A DNA stretch of 64,000 nucleotides from Amphibalanus amphitrite (GCF_019059575.1 NW_024882785.1:62001-126000), one strand, 5' to 3'. Positions 19,990 through 32,881 are shown, counted from the first letter of the stretch. A program made the numbers and translations. The notes: a model not told the origin generated them from the letters alone.

Positions 19990-20060
19990 TTGGCCGTTTT
20001 TACGACGGAGTATTCGCGGTGGTACCAATTTGATACATGGATAGTACCATTGCCAACCCT
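19990..20060. repeat. Single MITE end (TAGCCGTTTTCACGACGG family)
   Basis: GGCCGTTTTTACGACGG at about 19991 resembles the end of the elements at 832 and 1868. It is followed by GGTACCA words. No partner end was found. It lies ten bases upstream of the acceptor of SULT gene 2. Confidence 0.4.
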
Positions 20061-20471
20061 CTGAGGCCTTGGAATTCCTACATCTGAAGTAGCTTACCTT
20101 CAAAATATTTATTGCGCTGCCATATTTCAACACCCTCAAATCTCTCTCGAGACTAGTTTTTATGACATTTTTATAGTAGCTTTTATGGCATTTTCATAGT
20201 ACCTTTTGTTTCTCTGCATTCCGCATCTTATGATCGTTATGCAGAAACGTGATTTGGTGCCCCTTTCTCAGAATCCAACTGTAATTTTTCCTGTTAGCTT
20301 GTTTGTCGAAGCCACAGCCTTGTGTAACTCAAAATAGATAAATAGAAAATTTAACATCGTTTTATATGCTGTATTAGCTGAAAAATGTGTTTTTTAATGC
20401 TTCCAATGTGCCTTTCACAAATCGAATTTGGCGAAACATCGGCTAGTTACTGTACGTTCATAAATTGTATA

Positions 20472-21309
20472 GGGTCCTTAAAGCCTGAAACAGACTCTTT
20501 CCGCAGTCAGGAAATCCAGAGGCCGAAAAAACAGTTCGACTTTCTCCAACCGATCTAAAATTTGCTCCACAAGAAAAATGATTTGTTGCATAACCCGGGT
20601 CAAGGCCTTGAATCCCTCTACAGTTTCCATGGATACTGAGCACCAATACCGTTAGCGCCAGACAGCTTCAATGCGCTGAAACAGGGCCGTGCAAGAGGTC
20701 ATGACGTGCCCGTAGTTCCAAGTTCTTACTGTTCGGCGCGTAGATGTCGCTGGATGTCGCTGCCGGACCGCAGCGACATCTATTCCACGGACTGTACGCT
20801 CTAAAAAGCCGCTACTTTCTACAACTGCTGTAAGGGCGAAATCCCGCTCGCGATTACGGGAAAAGTAGCCTTTTTGACACTGATTTGCTTCAGTAAGATG
20901 GAAGCAACTGGGCTGGGAGCAAGTCAGACGAGGGTGGCATAGCCAGGCCGTGGGTCGGTTACAAAGTACTCACAGTGAGTCATTAGCTGAAGCTTGAAAT
21001 TGCACATGGATGCAAGGAATGGCCATGCAAGTAAAAGATTCTGTGTTTCATCATTGGCGATCGATTATTTTCCGTTTGCATAGCTATTCGGTCAATTATA
21101 TGCTCCAACACCGGTTGGAGGGATGGACAGTTTTTCGACCTCTGAGGAAATCGCATGCGAGAGCCTATCAAAATACATGGAAGCACGCTCGCATCAACCG
21201 CACGCACCTCTCGCATGCGATTGATGCGGGCAGAATTTTAATGTATTTGAATATGCTCTCGCATGCGATTTCCTGAATGCGGAAAGAGTCTGTTTCAGTC
21301 TTAAGGTCC
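20472..21309. mobile_element. Inverted-repeat element with nested CTCGCATGCGAT palindromes
   Basis: About 45-bp ends (containing CTGAAACAGACTCTTTCCGC) mirror each other at 20472-20516 and 21266-21309. Near the right end, 21146-21272 forms a second foldback built on AAATCGCATGCGAGAGC, with two further CTCGCATG(A/C) words inside. It lies in the probable 5'UTR intron of SULT gene 2. No coding sequence. Confidence 0.65.
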
Positions 21310-21399
21310 GATAACCAGCACATACCTTCCCACTTTCAAGTACCTTTTCTGTATTCAGGAACCCAACTCGTTATTAGCACGTATCAGCTGCTGACGTAC

Positions 21400-21606
21400 C
21401 TTTTGTCGTAAGAAGTGTGATAGCTCTCTCCGAACAACCACTGTTTTACGCAGGCACCCCTTCGCACTCCTCCCAGCGCAGCGGTTCGACTGTAGTCCGC
21501 TCAGCTCCAGTGCTATCTGGCCAGTGCCGCGGCTTGGCCGCGCCGTCCAGAGAACGTTCACTGATACTGATCACGTACGAGGTCGTTGCAGCTCGCTGTT
21601 TATATT
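21400..21606 (-). promoter_or_regulatory. Probable core promoter and 5'UTR exon of SULT gene 2
   Basis: On the minus strand a TATAAA box starts near 21604. About 36-42 nt downstream are two TCAGT initiator-like words (around 21570-21560). A GC-rich leader follows, ending in a strong donor AAAAG|GTACGT at 21400. Joined to the acceptor just before the SULT2 ATG (19981-19980), this would give a 1.4-kb 5'UTR intron that contains the 20472-21309 element. Positions fit well, but transcript data are lacking. A nearer alternative donor, AAG|GTAAGC, lies at 20098. Confidence 0.45.
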
Positions 21607-23432
21607 CAGCTTCAAGGCCAGGCGACACGCACAGCGGTGGGGCAAGCCAGCGGTGGAGACGGGAAAACGACCGCTACCGGGTGGCTGGGGAGTATTACGG
21701 TCTTGGGCATTGGGTAAGCTCTATGTGATCTCTGCCTGATCAGTGAGCTGTATGTGAGATTGTGCATGAGATATGTGTGAGATATAGGCAGAGCATTCTT
21801 CATGACCCCCAGTTGAAGATATATAGAAGGATTCCTCATGGCTTCGAGTGGAAGATAATTATTTCTTTTCCAAGAGGGTTACTGAAAAACCGAGCGACGA
21901 AGGAGCAATGTTTTTCTGAAACACGCGAGGAAAAGATATCCGATCTTCCACGACTGAGCCAGGAGGAATCCATGTAGATGTTTATTCTTAATTTAATTAA
22001 ATAATATATTCAGATGTATTCATCAGTGAAAAATCAGTCTCAGAGTAGTTCATTTGTTTTAAATTCATAGCTTTCATACTAGTGGTGTCAATTTCAGAAA
22101 ACGTATGTCCAAAGTCCGTCCAATGTCCAATGCTTACGTCAATTGTCTGTCCAAAAATGTCCAAGCCAGCCATTTGTCCAAAGATGTCCGACACCTACGC
22201 AATAGTTTACACTCAACATAGCTATTTAATTTGATTTTCATGTACCGTTACAAGCTCAAAAGTGTTAATCATATCGAAAGCTGAGCTTTCTAATAGCCAA
22301 TCAATGTTAACCCGCGCCCCACTGGGGTCTGCGTATAACACGCCCTACTGGGGGGAGGGGGGGGGGGCTATTCATAGCCCCCCCCCCCCTCCTAACTCCG
22401 AAACTACTAGGCCGATCGTCAAAATTCAAACGGCGTCTGATAGCCCCGGAAAAACTGTCGAGCGAAACCTAATTTCATTGACCTCGAGGTCACTGATGAC
22501 GTCACAGGTCAGGTCAAAGTAAAAATTATTAGCATTTTGGCTTGTTCACGTTTTGGGCTCTGGCCGCCGTCTTACAAGTCAGATCAGGCTCATTTTTGGT
22601 TCACACACTCGTGAACAGATGCTCTAGATACCCTGAGGGTACCAAACTTGTACTTTGATTTTCAGGTCAAGGTCAGGTCATCACAGGTCACCAAAATATT
22701 ATATCATGCGTCGGTCACGTGACACATGTTTTATGGTCCATTTAGGCCAAAGATTTCGAATTTGATGTCGTCTGTGTCATTCGAGGTCATTTTGAGTCGA
22801 ATTTAGCTTAGGTCAGGTCACTTTCAGGTAAAGAAAGGTCAAATTTTGAAGTTAGAATTTTTTAACAGAAAAGGTGTCTAATGGATGTAGCTTGAGCTCA
22901 GGAACACGATGGTGCTATTTATATTGGCGTACGATGTCAAATACGTGGTGAAAAATTGATTTGAAAAATTAATAATTGTGAATTTTTTGCAATAATGCGT
23001 ATAACTTGGCCATTTTTGAAGATATTTAGCTAAAACTTGCTAGAGTTAGTCATAATAACGAGTTCTATCACATATATTCCGTTTTTTTTTTCGAAAAGTC
23101 AAAAACTTTTTGAAAAAAATGTAAAATATAAATTTTGAATTTTATTATATAAAATTTTCGAAATTTTCAAAATTTTGAAAATCCGAGATAGCAGTTTGAT
23201 AGCGCAGTCTATTTTGAGTCCTCTCATGCAAAGAAATTGGATCTAGCTTAAAAACTGAGCCCTTGGGAGCGATTGCCGTGGTTCAATGTTTTGCGTCGAA
23301 ATCGGCCGAACATGACGTCACTCTGACGTCATTTCCGGCCAACCTATGGTAGCTACGAAGTTCAAATTTTGACACTAGGTGTCAAATTGATGCAGCCAAA
23401 AGTACTGAAAGTTTGGCGTCGATACGTGAAGC

Positions 23433-24927
23433 CAGGGGCGGGCAAACTTTTGGGAGCGCGGGCCGGGTGTTGCATTTGTGAGCAACTGGGGGGCCTGAGT
23501 GCTAAGCTCGCCAGAGTTTCGTTTGTCAATGACTAAAATGGATGCTATGTTGCTATGACGCGACTGACTAACGACGGGCAATGACTGTCTCGTGACAGAG
23601 ACAAATACTTATAGTTACACTTACAAACGAATGACTTTTGACCCATGACAACCGTACTAAAAATCAAGTCTGCTTTTGTAAAATGCACAGACACACTAGG
23701 AATCATAGAAATAACGACTCACCTTATTTGAGAAGTACCTCAAGAAGCTGGAGACGGCGGGCTACCATGATGTTTGTGTTTAGTTTCTTGGTTTATGCCG
23801 CAAAACTTTTCTCGATCGTAAGAAGACAAAATACTTCGTGATTCACATGCTATTTGTATTGACACGATACTATACGTCACTCCCTTCATGCTGTCCCAGA
23901 AAGGTACCGGAATGCGTCCTTCGATCTCCGCACCCTCGTTTTTAGTGCGAAGGGTGGTGCTGCTTCCTGCCGTGAAGAAGCCCTTCGACATTCGGCGCCA
24001 CAGATGTCGTCGAGCTCAGCCTGAGGACGTCATTCAGGTGACGATCAGACAGTCTGGATCGGAGGCGGGATTTCACGTATAACTTCATTTTGGAGAACTG
24101 CTGTTCGCAGCAGTACGTGCTACCGAACATGGCAGCGATGCGTTGGACGTGCAATATGTAATTGGAATATCCGTCAGTGGGGATAATGACATCGCGGAAG
24201 AAGGCCAGAGGCGAAGAGGTTCGGAACTTTCCTCTGAGTTCATCACTGCTTTGGAGTTCCACCGACTCTCTCAGGGATACCGGCGCTTCGTCGACACTGA
24301 AGTTGAACGGTGCTGTCACCAGCTTGAAGTCGGTAGCGAGCTCCCGAACGCGAGCGAAGCGGTTCGTGAACTCCTGGCGCAGAGCGGCAAGAGCAGCGGC
24401 ACATCCGTCGCGGTCGACATCTTCCGCAGCACAGGTGGCCAGGCGAGGGAAGTGGTCAAGCTGTCCTCGACCTACCTGGGCTTCCCACAGACGCAGCTTC
24501 ACCTCGAAGGCAGTGACATGCGCATACATGTCGGGGAGCAGAAGATACTTTCCTTGAAGTTTTGTGTTCAGCGTGTTCAGGTGGGATGTGATGTCCGTGA
24601 GCAGTGCCAGGTCAGCCAGCCACCTGGAATCACTGAATTTATCGGCGTATGGCGAGCTTTTCTCATGTAGGAAGCTCGCGATGTCCTGCCTGAGCTCCCA
24701 AACACGGGACAGCATGGCGCCGCGACTCAGCCAGCGTACCTCACTGAAGAACAGCAGGTCACCGTGGTGCTATTGCTACTGAACTCGGATGAACCATAAT
24801 CCTAAACTGGGCTTCCGTAGGGCTCGCGGGCCGGATTGCAATGCTGGCTGCCTATCGAGGCCGCGGGCCGGACGCCGGAGCTTGGCGGGCCGCATCCGGC
24901 CCGCGGGCCGGACTTTGCCCGCCCCTG
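23433..24927 (-). mobile_element. hAT element with truncated transposase
   Basis: The ends CAGGGGCGGGCAAA and complement bound 1,495 bp. The 8-bp duplication is CGTGAAGC (23425-23432) and CGTTAAGC (24928-24935), one mismatch. The type A copy at 27148-28298 shows the empty target. GC-rich inverted arms containing GCGGGCCGG lie inside both ends. It holds a transposase C-terminus on the minus strand. Confidence 0.85.
23942..24774 (-). pseudogene. hAT transposase fragment (GTF2IRD2/ZBED-like), C-terminal part
   Basis: The minus-strand frame is open from a TAG at about 24775 to the stop at 23942, roughly 277 codons. It starts within the conserved block LLFFSEVRWLSRG, upstream of the first Met codon (24715), so that Met is not a true start. 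The C-terminus carries the hAT dimerisation region (RIAAMFGSTYCCEQQFSKMK). The BED zinc finger and the catalytic acidic residues of the RNase-H fold that lie further N-terminal are missing, so no active transposase is made. The frame is otherwise intact, which suggests a fairly recent internal deletion. The family is hAT transposases related to the domesticated GTF2IRD2 and ZBED5 proteins. Confidence 0.8.
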
Positions 24928-25206
24928 CGTTAAGCGGTTTGGAAGTTATTGCAGAAAAACGGGAGGGGGCTATGAATAGCCCCCCACCCCCAGTGGGGCG
25001 CGGGTTAAACACGACTACTTTGTAAAAATGTTGAGGTGTAGCAAGCGATTGTCCAAAGTTGTCCAAAGCCTGCTGCCATTGTCCAACCGAATTCCGAATT
25101 GGACATTGGACAAAAGCGGAATTCCGAAGAGATTCAAGTTCCGATTGACACCACTATTTCATACACAAACAACCATCAAAAGACGGTTCGATTATCGACA
25201 TATCAT

Positions 25207-25546
25207 TTTTTTTTTTTAATAAATTTAGCTCGAACGTCTGAATGGGCGGAATAACAGAGCCGAATCCCACGCTAAGCAGAGCTTGTTGCGTAGGCCCCGA
25301 CCCCTACCGTCCGATCGCGCAATTCCGGATATCGGGATAATTTAGATGCCAAAGTTTAAGCGTGCCCTTCAAAGCCGGACACGGCCTGTCCCACTCAACT
25401 GACTTCAACTGGCTACGGCTGCTCCCACCAACCGCAGACCATCCCCGTCAGGAGTCTCAAATATCGAGTGCCGGAGCGTTTCGAACCCGGGCTCTCACTA
25501 CCGGGAGTCCAATGCTCTACCAACTGAGCTACGGGACAGGCATCAT
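25207..25546 (-). mobile_element. tRNA-derived SINE
   Basis: Read on the minus strand it begins near 25543 with the pol III A-box GTAGCTCAGTTGGTAGAGC, followed by the B-box GGGTTCGAAAC near 25490. A roughly 230-bp unrelated body follows, ending in a poly-A tail (T-run at 25207-25218 on the plus strand). The anticodon and acceptor stems do not fold well, so this is not a working tRNA gene. The flanks (CATATCAT and GCATCAT) resemble an imperfect target duplication, and copy b of repeat R at about 28450 lacks the insertion. Confidence 0.8.
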
Positions 25547-25665
25547 ACTAAACCGCTTTTTGCTATGAACTCTCGAGACTTTATCTTTGCATCTCAGAGG
25601 GATGCAAAGATAACAAAATCTTACCTTCGCTTCTCAGAGCGGTCAGCGGGGCAAGATAATACATT

Positions 25666-25798
25666 CCTGCCCGGGGCTGGGAAAATTTAATGGTGTCACC
25701 GAGTTTTTTAATTGAAAGTACCGAGGGCCGGTAGGCCCGAGGTACTTTCGATTAAAATACGAGGTGACACCATCAAATTTTCCCAGCTCAGGGCAGGA
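25666..25798. repeat. 133-bp near-perfect palindrome, unit 1
   Basis: The left arm CCTGCCCGGGGCTGGGAAAA onward and the right arm ending CAGCTCAGGGCAGG mirror each other around GGGCCGGTAGGCCC. As RNA it would fold into one long hairpin. Confidence 0.9.
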
Positions 25799-26310
25799 AG
25801 CTATTTCCCATACATGCGTACCATTATAGGGAGCGTTGCAAATGTTATGGAGGAACCAAATCGCCCCAATTTCAACCTTGTTGAGTCATTCGTGGCTATG
25901 GTTTGCTGCGAAATAGCGTCAAAGTTTAAGTTTTATATGGTGATGTTTCACTTTATTCATGACAAATAATAAAACCCTTGCATCAAACACAATGTAGGTA
26001 GGTATATCATAATCCAATCAAATAAAATGAAGATAGATAAAATGAAGTTATAAGGAGCAAAATGATGCTCTTCAACTTTATGATGTGACGTCATTCATAA
26101 TGACGTCATATATTTGAGAGGTGCAGGAAAATGTCGAGGGGTGCAGGAAAACGTCCAAAGGTGCAGGAAAACATATTTTCCTGCATGTCTCGGAACCAAT
26201 CAGCATTGACTTCTCGTATGTTTCAAAAGTGCAGTATAATGCACGTGCCATTTTAATGCCTGGCTTTCTCGATTTAAACGTGCAATGTTGCATGTATGGG
26301 AAAATACATT

Positions 26311-26442
26311 CCTGCCCGGGGCTGGGAAAATTTAATGGTGTCACCGAGTTTTTTAATTGAAAGTACCGAGGGCCGGTAGGCCCGAGGTACTTTCAATTAA
26401 AATACGAGGTGACACCATTAAATTTTCCCAGCTCAGGGCAGG
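26311..26442. repeat. 132-bp near-perfect palindrome, unit 2
   Basis: Same palindrome as at 25666. Here the flanking CATGTATGGGAAA (26291) and TTTCCCATACATG (about 26450) extend the symmetry to roughly 175 bp. Confidence 0.9.
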
Positions 26443-26943
26443 AAGCTATTTCCCATACATGCGTAGCATGGGAGCGTTGCAAATGTTTTGGAGGAACCAA
26501 AACGCCCCAATTTCAACCTTGTTGAGTCTTTCGTGGCTATGGTTTGTTGAGAAATAGCGTCAAAGTTTAAGTTTTATATGGTGATGTTTCACTTTATTCA
26601 TAACAAATAATAAAATCCTTGCATCAAACACAATATAGGTAGGTATATCATAAGCCAATCAAATAAAATGGACGATAGATAAATTGAAGTTATAAGGAGC
26701 AAATGATGCTCTTCAACTTTATGATGTGACGTCATTCATAATGACGTCATATATTTGAGAGGTGCAGGAAAACGTCGAGGGGTGCAGGAAAACGTCGAAA
26801 GGTGCAGGAAAACATATTTTCCTGCATGTCTCGGAAACCAATCAGCATTGACTTCTCGTATGTTTCAAAAGTGCAGTATAATGCACGTGCCATTTTAATG
26901 CCTGGCTTTCTCGATTTAAACGTGCAATGTTGCATGTATGGGA

Positions 26944-28575
26944 AAGAAATATCCATGCACTGTAGACCCAATGGCAAATAAATCTCTATTATAATAGAAA
27001 GATACGGATTTCTTTTCTCAGCGGGTTGCTGAAAAACCGGAGTTCTATAGCCTTGGTTGGAAAAACCGAGCGACGAAGGAGCGAGTTTTTTTCCTAGAAC
27101 ACGCGAGGAAAAGATATCAGATATTCCTCGAGTGAGTCTTGAAGATATTAACCCGCGCCCCACTGGGGTCTGCGTATAACACGCCCTACTGGGGGGGGGC
27201 TATTCATAGCCCCCCTCCTAACTCCGAAACTACTGGGCCGATCGTCAAAATTCAAACGGCGTCTGATAGCCCCGGAAAAACTGTCGAGCGAAACCTAATT
27301 TCATTGACCTCGAGGTCACCGATGATGTCACAGGTCAGGTCAAAGTAAAAATTATTAGCATTTTGGCTTCTTCACGTTTTGGGCTCTGGCCGCCGTCTTA
27401 CAAGTCAGATCAGGCTCATTTTTGGTTCACACACTCGTGAACAGATGCTCTAGATACTCTGAGGGTACCAAACTTGTACTTTGATTTTCAGGTCAAGGTC
27501 AGGTCATCACAGGTCACGAAAATATTATATCATCCGTCGGTCACGTGACACATGTTTTATGGTCCATTTAGGCCAAACATTTCGAATTTGATGTCGTCTG
27601 TGTCATTCGAGGTCATTTTGAGTCAAATTTAGCTTAGGTCAGGTCACTTTCAGGTCAAAAAAGGTCAAATTTTGAAGTTAAAATTTTTCAACAAAAAAGG
27701 TCTATTGGATGCGGTTTGAGCTCAGGAACACGATGGTGCTATTTATATTGGCGTACGATGTCAAATTCGTGCTGAAAAATTGATTTGAAAAATAAATAAT
27801 TGTTAATTTTTCGCAATAATGCGTATAACTTGGCCATTTTTGAAGATATTTAGCTAAAACTTGCTAGAGTTAGTCATAATAATGCGTTCTATCACATATA
27901 TTCCGGTTTTTTTCGAAAAGCCAAGAAATTTTTGAAAAAATGTAAAAATATATATTAAAATTTCGAAAATCTGAGATAGCAGTTTGATAGCGCAGTCTAT
28001 TCTGAGTCCTCTCATGCAAAGAAATTGGATCTAGCTTAAAAACTGAGCTCTTGGGAGCGATTGCCGTGGTTCAATGTTTTGCGTCCAAATCGGCCGAACA
28101 TGACGTCACTCTGACGTCATTTCCAGCCGACCTATGGTAGGTACGAAGTTCAAATTTTGACACAAGGTGTCAAATTGATGCAGCCGAAGGTACTGAAAGT
28201 TTGGCGTCCATACGTCAAGAGGTTTGGAAGTTATTGCAGAAAAACGGGAGGGGGGGGGGCTATAAATAGCCCCCCCCCCCCAGTGGGGCGCGGGTTAAGA
28301 ATCCTCTTCTCTTCCTATATAGATGTTTATTTGTAGTTATCTGAAATATTATCTTCAAGTGTATATATTTCTGAAAAAAACTTTACATTAGTTTGCATCT
28401 AATTCATGAGCTTCATCTCAACAATCAACAAATGTTCGGTTATTGACGCATCATCACTTGAACGCTTGATATTTGGCTATGAACCCTCGAGAGTTTATCT
28501 TTGTATCTCAGAGGACTGTAAGGTAGAAATATCCCTGCGCTGCGCTGTAGAAGAACCAATGGCAAATAAACTTCT
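26944..28575. repeat. Old dispersed repeat R, copy b
   Basis: It is bounded by direct repeats of GAAATATCC(A/C)TGC and CCAATGGCAAATAAA near 26946-26985 and 28529-28570. It is collinear with copy a at 21830-25620 and is itself split by the type A TTAA element at 27148-28298. Non-coding. Confidence 0.55.
27148..28298 (+). mobile_element. TTAA element type A, copy 2 (uninterrupted)
   Basis: TTAA at 27148-27151 and 28295-28298, with ends TTAACCCGCGCCCCACTGGG. It is 1,151 bp. It has a G-run/CTATTCATAG/C-run hairpin at the left and G-run/CTATAAATAG/C-run at the right, and TCAAGGTCA at 27493-27501 within a cluster of AGGTCA sites. It is the reference copy that reveals the hAT insertion in copy 1. 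No coding sequence. Confidence 0.9.
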
Positions 28576-29054
28576 ACTAGAATGAACAATATATAATTAT
28601 GCATGGGACTGCCGGGAAGATGAAAAATTATCAGCGACGAGTGTGGCAATCGTGTTTGTATTTTGTATTATTAGCAGGGAGTGCCGCGACTTGTTCAATT
28701 TACTATGTTCCCTGGTGCTAAAGTAAGGCCTCTGTGGCCTGTGCGTCGCCGGGACTGTGGGAGGGGGCACTCCTGGTTACCTGATCATGGGTAACGGACT
28801 ATCTTAGAAAAAAAAAGCGCCTTGCCTAAAAAAATACCATACCCGGCAGCTGTCGGTTCAACCTTATTGCCTTTCAGTACACAGAGAATGCTTCTTTCAG
28901 ACGAGGTTGATAGCCATTGATGTTTCTATGGTGTATCCCGGTCAAATCAGGTACTGTCATTGAATGCTACTATACCATACTGGTAAGGGACGCATGGCAT
29001 TGGTGTTTTAGCTCTCCGGGCGCCCTCATGGTAAAGTGATGCTTTGCATCCGTT
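28576..29054. other. Non-genic stretch
   Basis: No gene, clear repeat or motif is recognised between repeat R copy b and the type H element. Confidence 0.4.
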
Positions 29055-30240
29055 TTAACCTTCGCCCCAGTGGGGGGGGGGGGGGCATATGTTACCACCC
29101 TGTCGCGTTTTTTGCGTGTGAATAAAAAACCGCGGCGCGTAGCGCCGCACCGCATGGCGTAGCTTTTGGTAAGTCAATTTTGGACAATGTGTGAAATTTT
29201 TGACCCCAGGTCATGTCAGGTCAGGTCACCAAGTCAAGTTAACTGACCAAGCCTAAAAAAGTTTGCAATCATGTCCAGCCTGCTGTGTTTGTCAGAAAGG
29301 TTTTAAACTTGGTGGATTGCATGTTGTTATGGGCGCCTACAATTTGTATATCTCGGATTTTTTTTTATATCCGTGACCTAAGGTCAGGTCAGTGGCGTGA
29401 CCTTTCCATTACAAGTCAATGGAGAAAAATGAAAATGCCTCTAGATCCGTGTGTACGCATAGGAACAGTCCAAATATTTCAGAATCACAATGATTTGGAC
29501 CACCCGTGATGACCAAGGTGTCATTTTTGCTGATAGCCTCTAGAAAGGTCATCCGAGGTCATTTGAGGCTACAAACAGATTTTTGCCAATAACTCGCGAT
29601 TGGAAAGAAATAGAACGCTGGGGATGGTCTCATTGTGTTTGTCTTGTCGAGATGCATCGACTGATATGCAACATGACCTTTTCCGGTCAGGTCATGACCT
29701 AGACCTGAGGTCAAATTTTCAAATTGACCTTTCAAGGTCAAATTATAGTTCATTTGACGCGTCTCGGCGAGAGGAACACTATTCTGGCAATAGAAATGGC
29801 GTGGCGTTTTGTAGTCGAAAGTTATTGTCGAAAAACACTTTTCGTAAAAACAGCTATTTTTGGAGTTTTTGCCCTCTGGAGGCTAAACCGTTGACCTGAG
29901 GTCAATTTTGATAATAACCTTATCAATAGAAGAGCTCAAAAGCTGTCTATTGCCTTTCCATGCGTTTTTCTAGCTACCATAGTTTCTGAGATAACGGCAT
30001 GTTTTCTGAAAAATATAATGACAATTGGCAAATTTTGACCTTTGATGACCTCTGGTGACCCCAATATTGCTCTAAGATGAAAAATGACCGAAATACTTTC
30101 AAACGTACGCATTGAGGGCTATCGACTGCTTTTTACTGCCTCTTTCTAGCCTTCTTAGTTTTTGAGTTAGAGGTGGGTGGTAACATATGCCCCCCCCCCC
30201 CCACGGGCGAAGTTGGCTGAGACCGCCAGGCGCGGGTTAA
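29055..30240 (-). mobile_element. TTAA element type H, copy 2 (uninterrupted)
   Basis: TTAA 29055-29058 (TTAACCTTCGCCCCAGTGGG) and 30237-30240 (complement of TTAACCCGCGCC). It is 1,186 bp and opposite in orientation to the copy at 5415-8321. A G-run next to CATATGTTACCACC lies at the left end and the mirror at about 30175-30202. AGGTCA half-sites are spread over 29210-29760, 29890-29910 and 30038-30060. This intact copy defines the empty site of the Transib-like insertion. Confidence 0.9.
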
Positions 30241-30605
30241 GGCGCAAACTCGACTGCAAACACCTAAACGGAAAAAGCTCTCGTCGCCACAAAAAGCAGT
30301 TCTGTTCGGTGTCAAAACATGAAAAACATAACGCCTGGTCACTGATGGTATAAATCATTATTCGTATTAAGTTAAGTAGTTTAAAGTCATTGACAGAAAT
30401 ACATAACTCAGTAGCTCCGAGGGCACCGCGTCCCTGGTGAAAACCTCAAACATTTGTGCAGCTGGCACACCGCTCCTTCCATGTCACGCATAAGACGTCC
30501 GTAGTAATGCAAACTATAGGTACGTATATGTGTATTGAGCTACACAAGAAATACATGTTTTCTTTTTCAAATACCGCATTTGTTATCAGCTTGAAGCGCC
30601 TTTGT

Positions 30606-32331
<1,726 letters not shown>

Positions 32332-32589
32332 CTGAAGCAAAGTAAACATTCAACTTTCTTAACCTGGCCCAAATAATCGCATTTGTCATGTAAAATGGAT
32401 CATACAACATGCATCACACGACACTTTCACGGCATTGTGACCCTCAGAGACCTGATCTCAGTGGCCTGATCTGGTATAAGTGACCTCAAGTAGCAAAATA
32501 TGCGTTTGATAGTTAATTCCATATCGATGCTTTTCAATAACATGCATTTTTACTCGATTTTACAACACATTTTTTGAAATGCCTGTAAA

Positions 32590-32800
32590 CGGTGAAAATT
32601 CGACATTTGACCCGACCTATGACGTCATCGGTTAGACAGAGGTAAATGAAAATGGGTCACAAGGTAGTTCCCCGTTGGGGCTATCCAACACCGTTTGCCG
32701 CTTGCCGCTATGCTGCGTGGTTCTCGATATCTTAGGGGGGGGGGGGGCAGAATGGCCCCCTCCCCATCAGGGGGCGTTGCTCGGAAGACCCCATCAAGGC
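32590..32800 (-). mobile_element. Partial, diverged TTAA-type element end
   Basis: A G-run/CAGAATGG/C-run hairpin lies near 32737-32765, with TATCGAGAACCACGC-like sequence and a GACGTCAT/GGTCGGGTCA segment on the minus strand at about 32595-32625. The order resembles the left half of types A and B, but neither TTAA boundary survives. Confidence 0.4.
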
Positions 32801-32881
32801 GCGGAATAAAATAGTCGAGCGAACCGAAACTGCAAGAGTTATTGGGGTTACGTAACACGCTGCACATAACATCATCAGATC

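Larger units (their letters stand above)
22307..25008 (+). mobile_element. TTAA element type A, copy 1, split by a hAT element
   Basis: TTAA 22307-22310 and 25005-25008 bound it; both ends read TTAACCCGCGCCCCACTGGG. A G-run/CTATTCATAG/C-run hairpin lies just inside the left end and a related one at the right end. It is collinear with the copy at 27148-28298 except for the insertion at 23433-24927. TCAAGGTCA occurs at 22677-22685, with several more AGGTCA sites around 22497-22860. No transposase of its own. Confidence 0.88.
22080..25156. mobile_element. hAT-type MITE of GTCCAA words, with two further insertions inside
   Basis: The ends TAGTGGTGTCAAT and ATTGACACCACTA are flanked by a perfect 8-bp duplication, TTTCATAC at 22072-22079 and 25157-25164. 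Its own DNA (22080-22306 and 25009-25156) is mainly repeats of TGTCCAA/GTCCAAAG. The rest is a type A TTAA element, which itself contains a hAT element. Eight-bp duplications fit the hAT superfamily. Confidence 0.8.
21830..25620. repeat. Old dispersed repeat R, copy a (heavily interrupted)
   Basis: Segments 21850-22079, 25157-25206 and 25549-25605 align in order with 27050-28500. Shared words include ACCGAGCGACGAAGGAGC, ACACGCGAGGAAAAGATATC, ATGTAGATGTTTATT-type sequence, and GCTATGAAC(C/T)CTCGAGA. The gaps are exactly the insertions at 22080-25156 and about 25207-25546, so copy b shows the empty sites. Non-coding; origin unknown. Confidence 0.6.
25661..26943. repeat. Tandem duplication of a 640-bp foldback unit
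   Basis: Unit 1 is 25666-26310 and unit 2 is 26311-26943, nearly identical. Each starts with a long palindrome, continues with AT-rich DNA (CACTTTATTCAT, TGACGTCATTCATAATGACGTCAT), then three near-repeats of GGTGCAGGAAAACGTCGA, then an inverted TTTTCCTGCA. The units end in CATGTATGGGAAA, the complement of TTTCCCATACATG found after each palindrome. Non-coding. Reading frames such as the 85-aa one at 25712 are accidental. Confidence 0.85.

Noticed and set aside
24715-24715. Met start of the hAT transposase frame
   Set aside because: Conserved residues (EVRWLSRG) lie in frame before it, so it is an internal Met of a truncated gene.
25480-25546. A tRNA gene on the minus strand
   Set aside because: The A and B boxes are good, but the anticodon and acceptor stems do not pair. 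A body and poly-A tail follow, so this is a tRNA-derived SINE.
25712-25969. An 85-aa frame repeated at 26357-26557
   Set aside because: The frame follows the palindromic repeat and is duplicated only because the repeat is. There is no domain or splice context.
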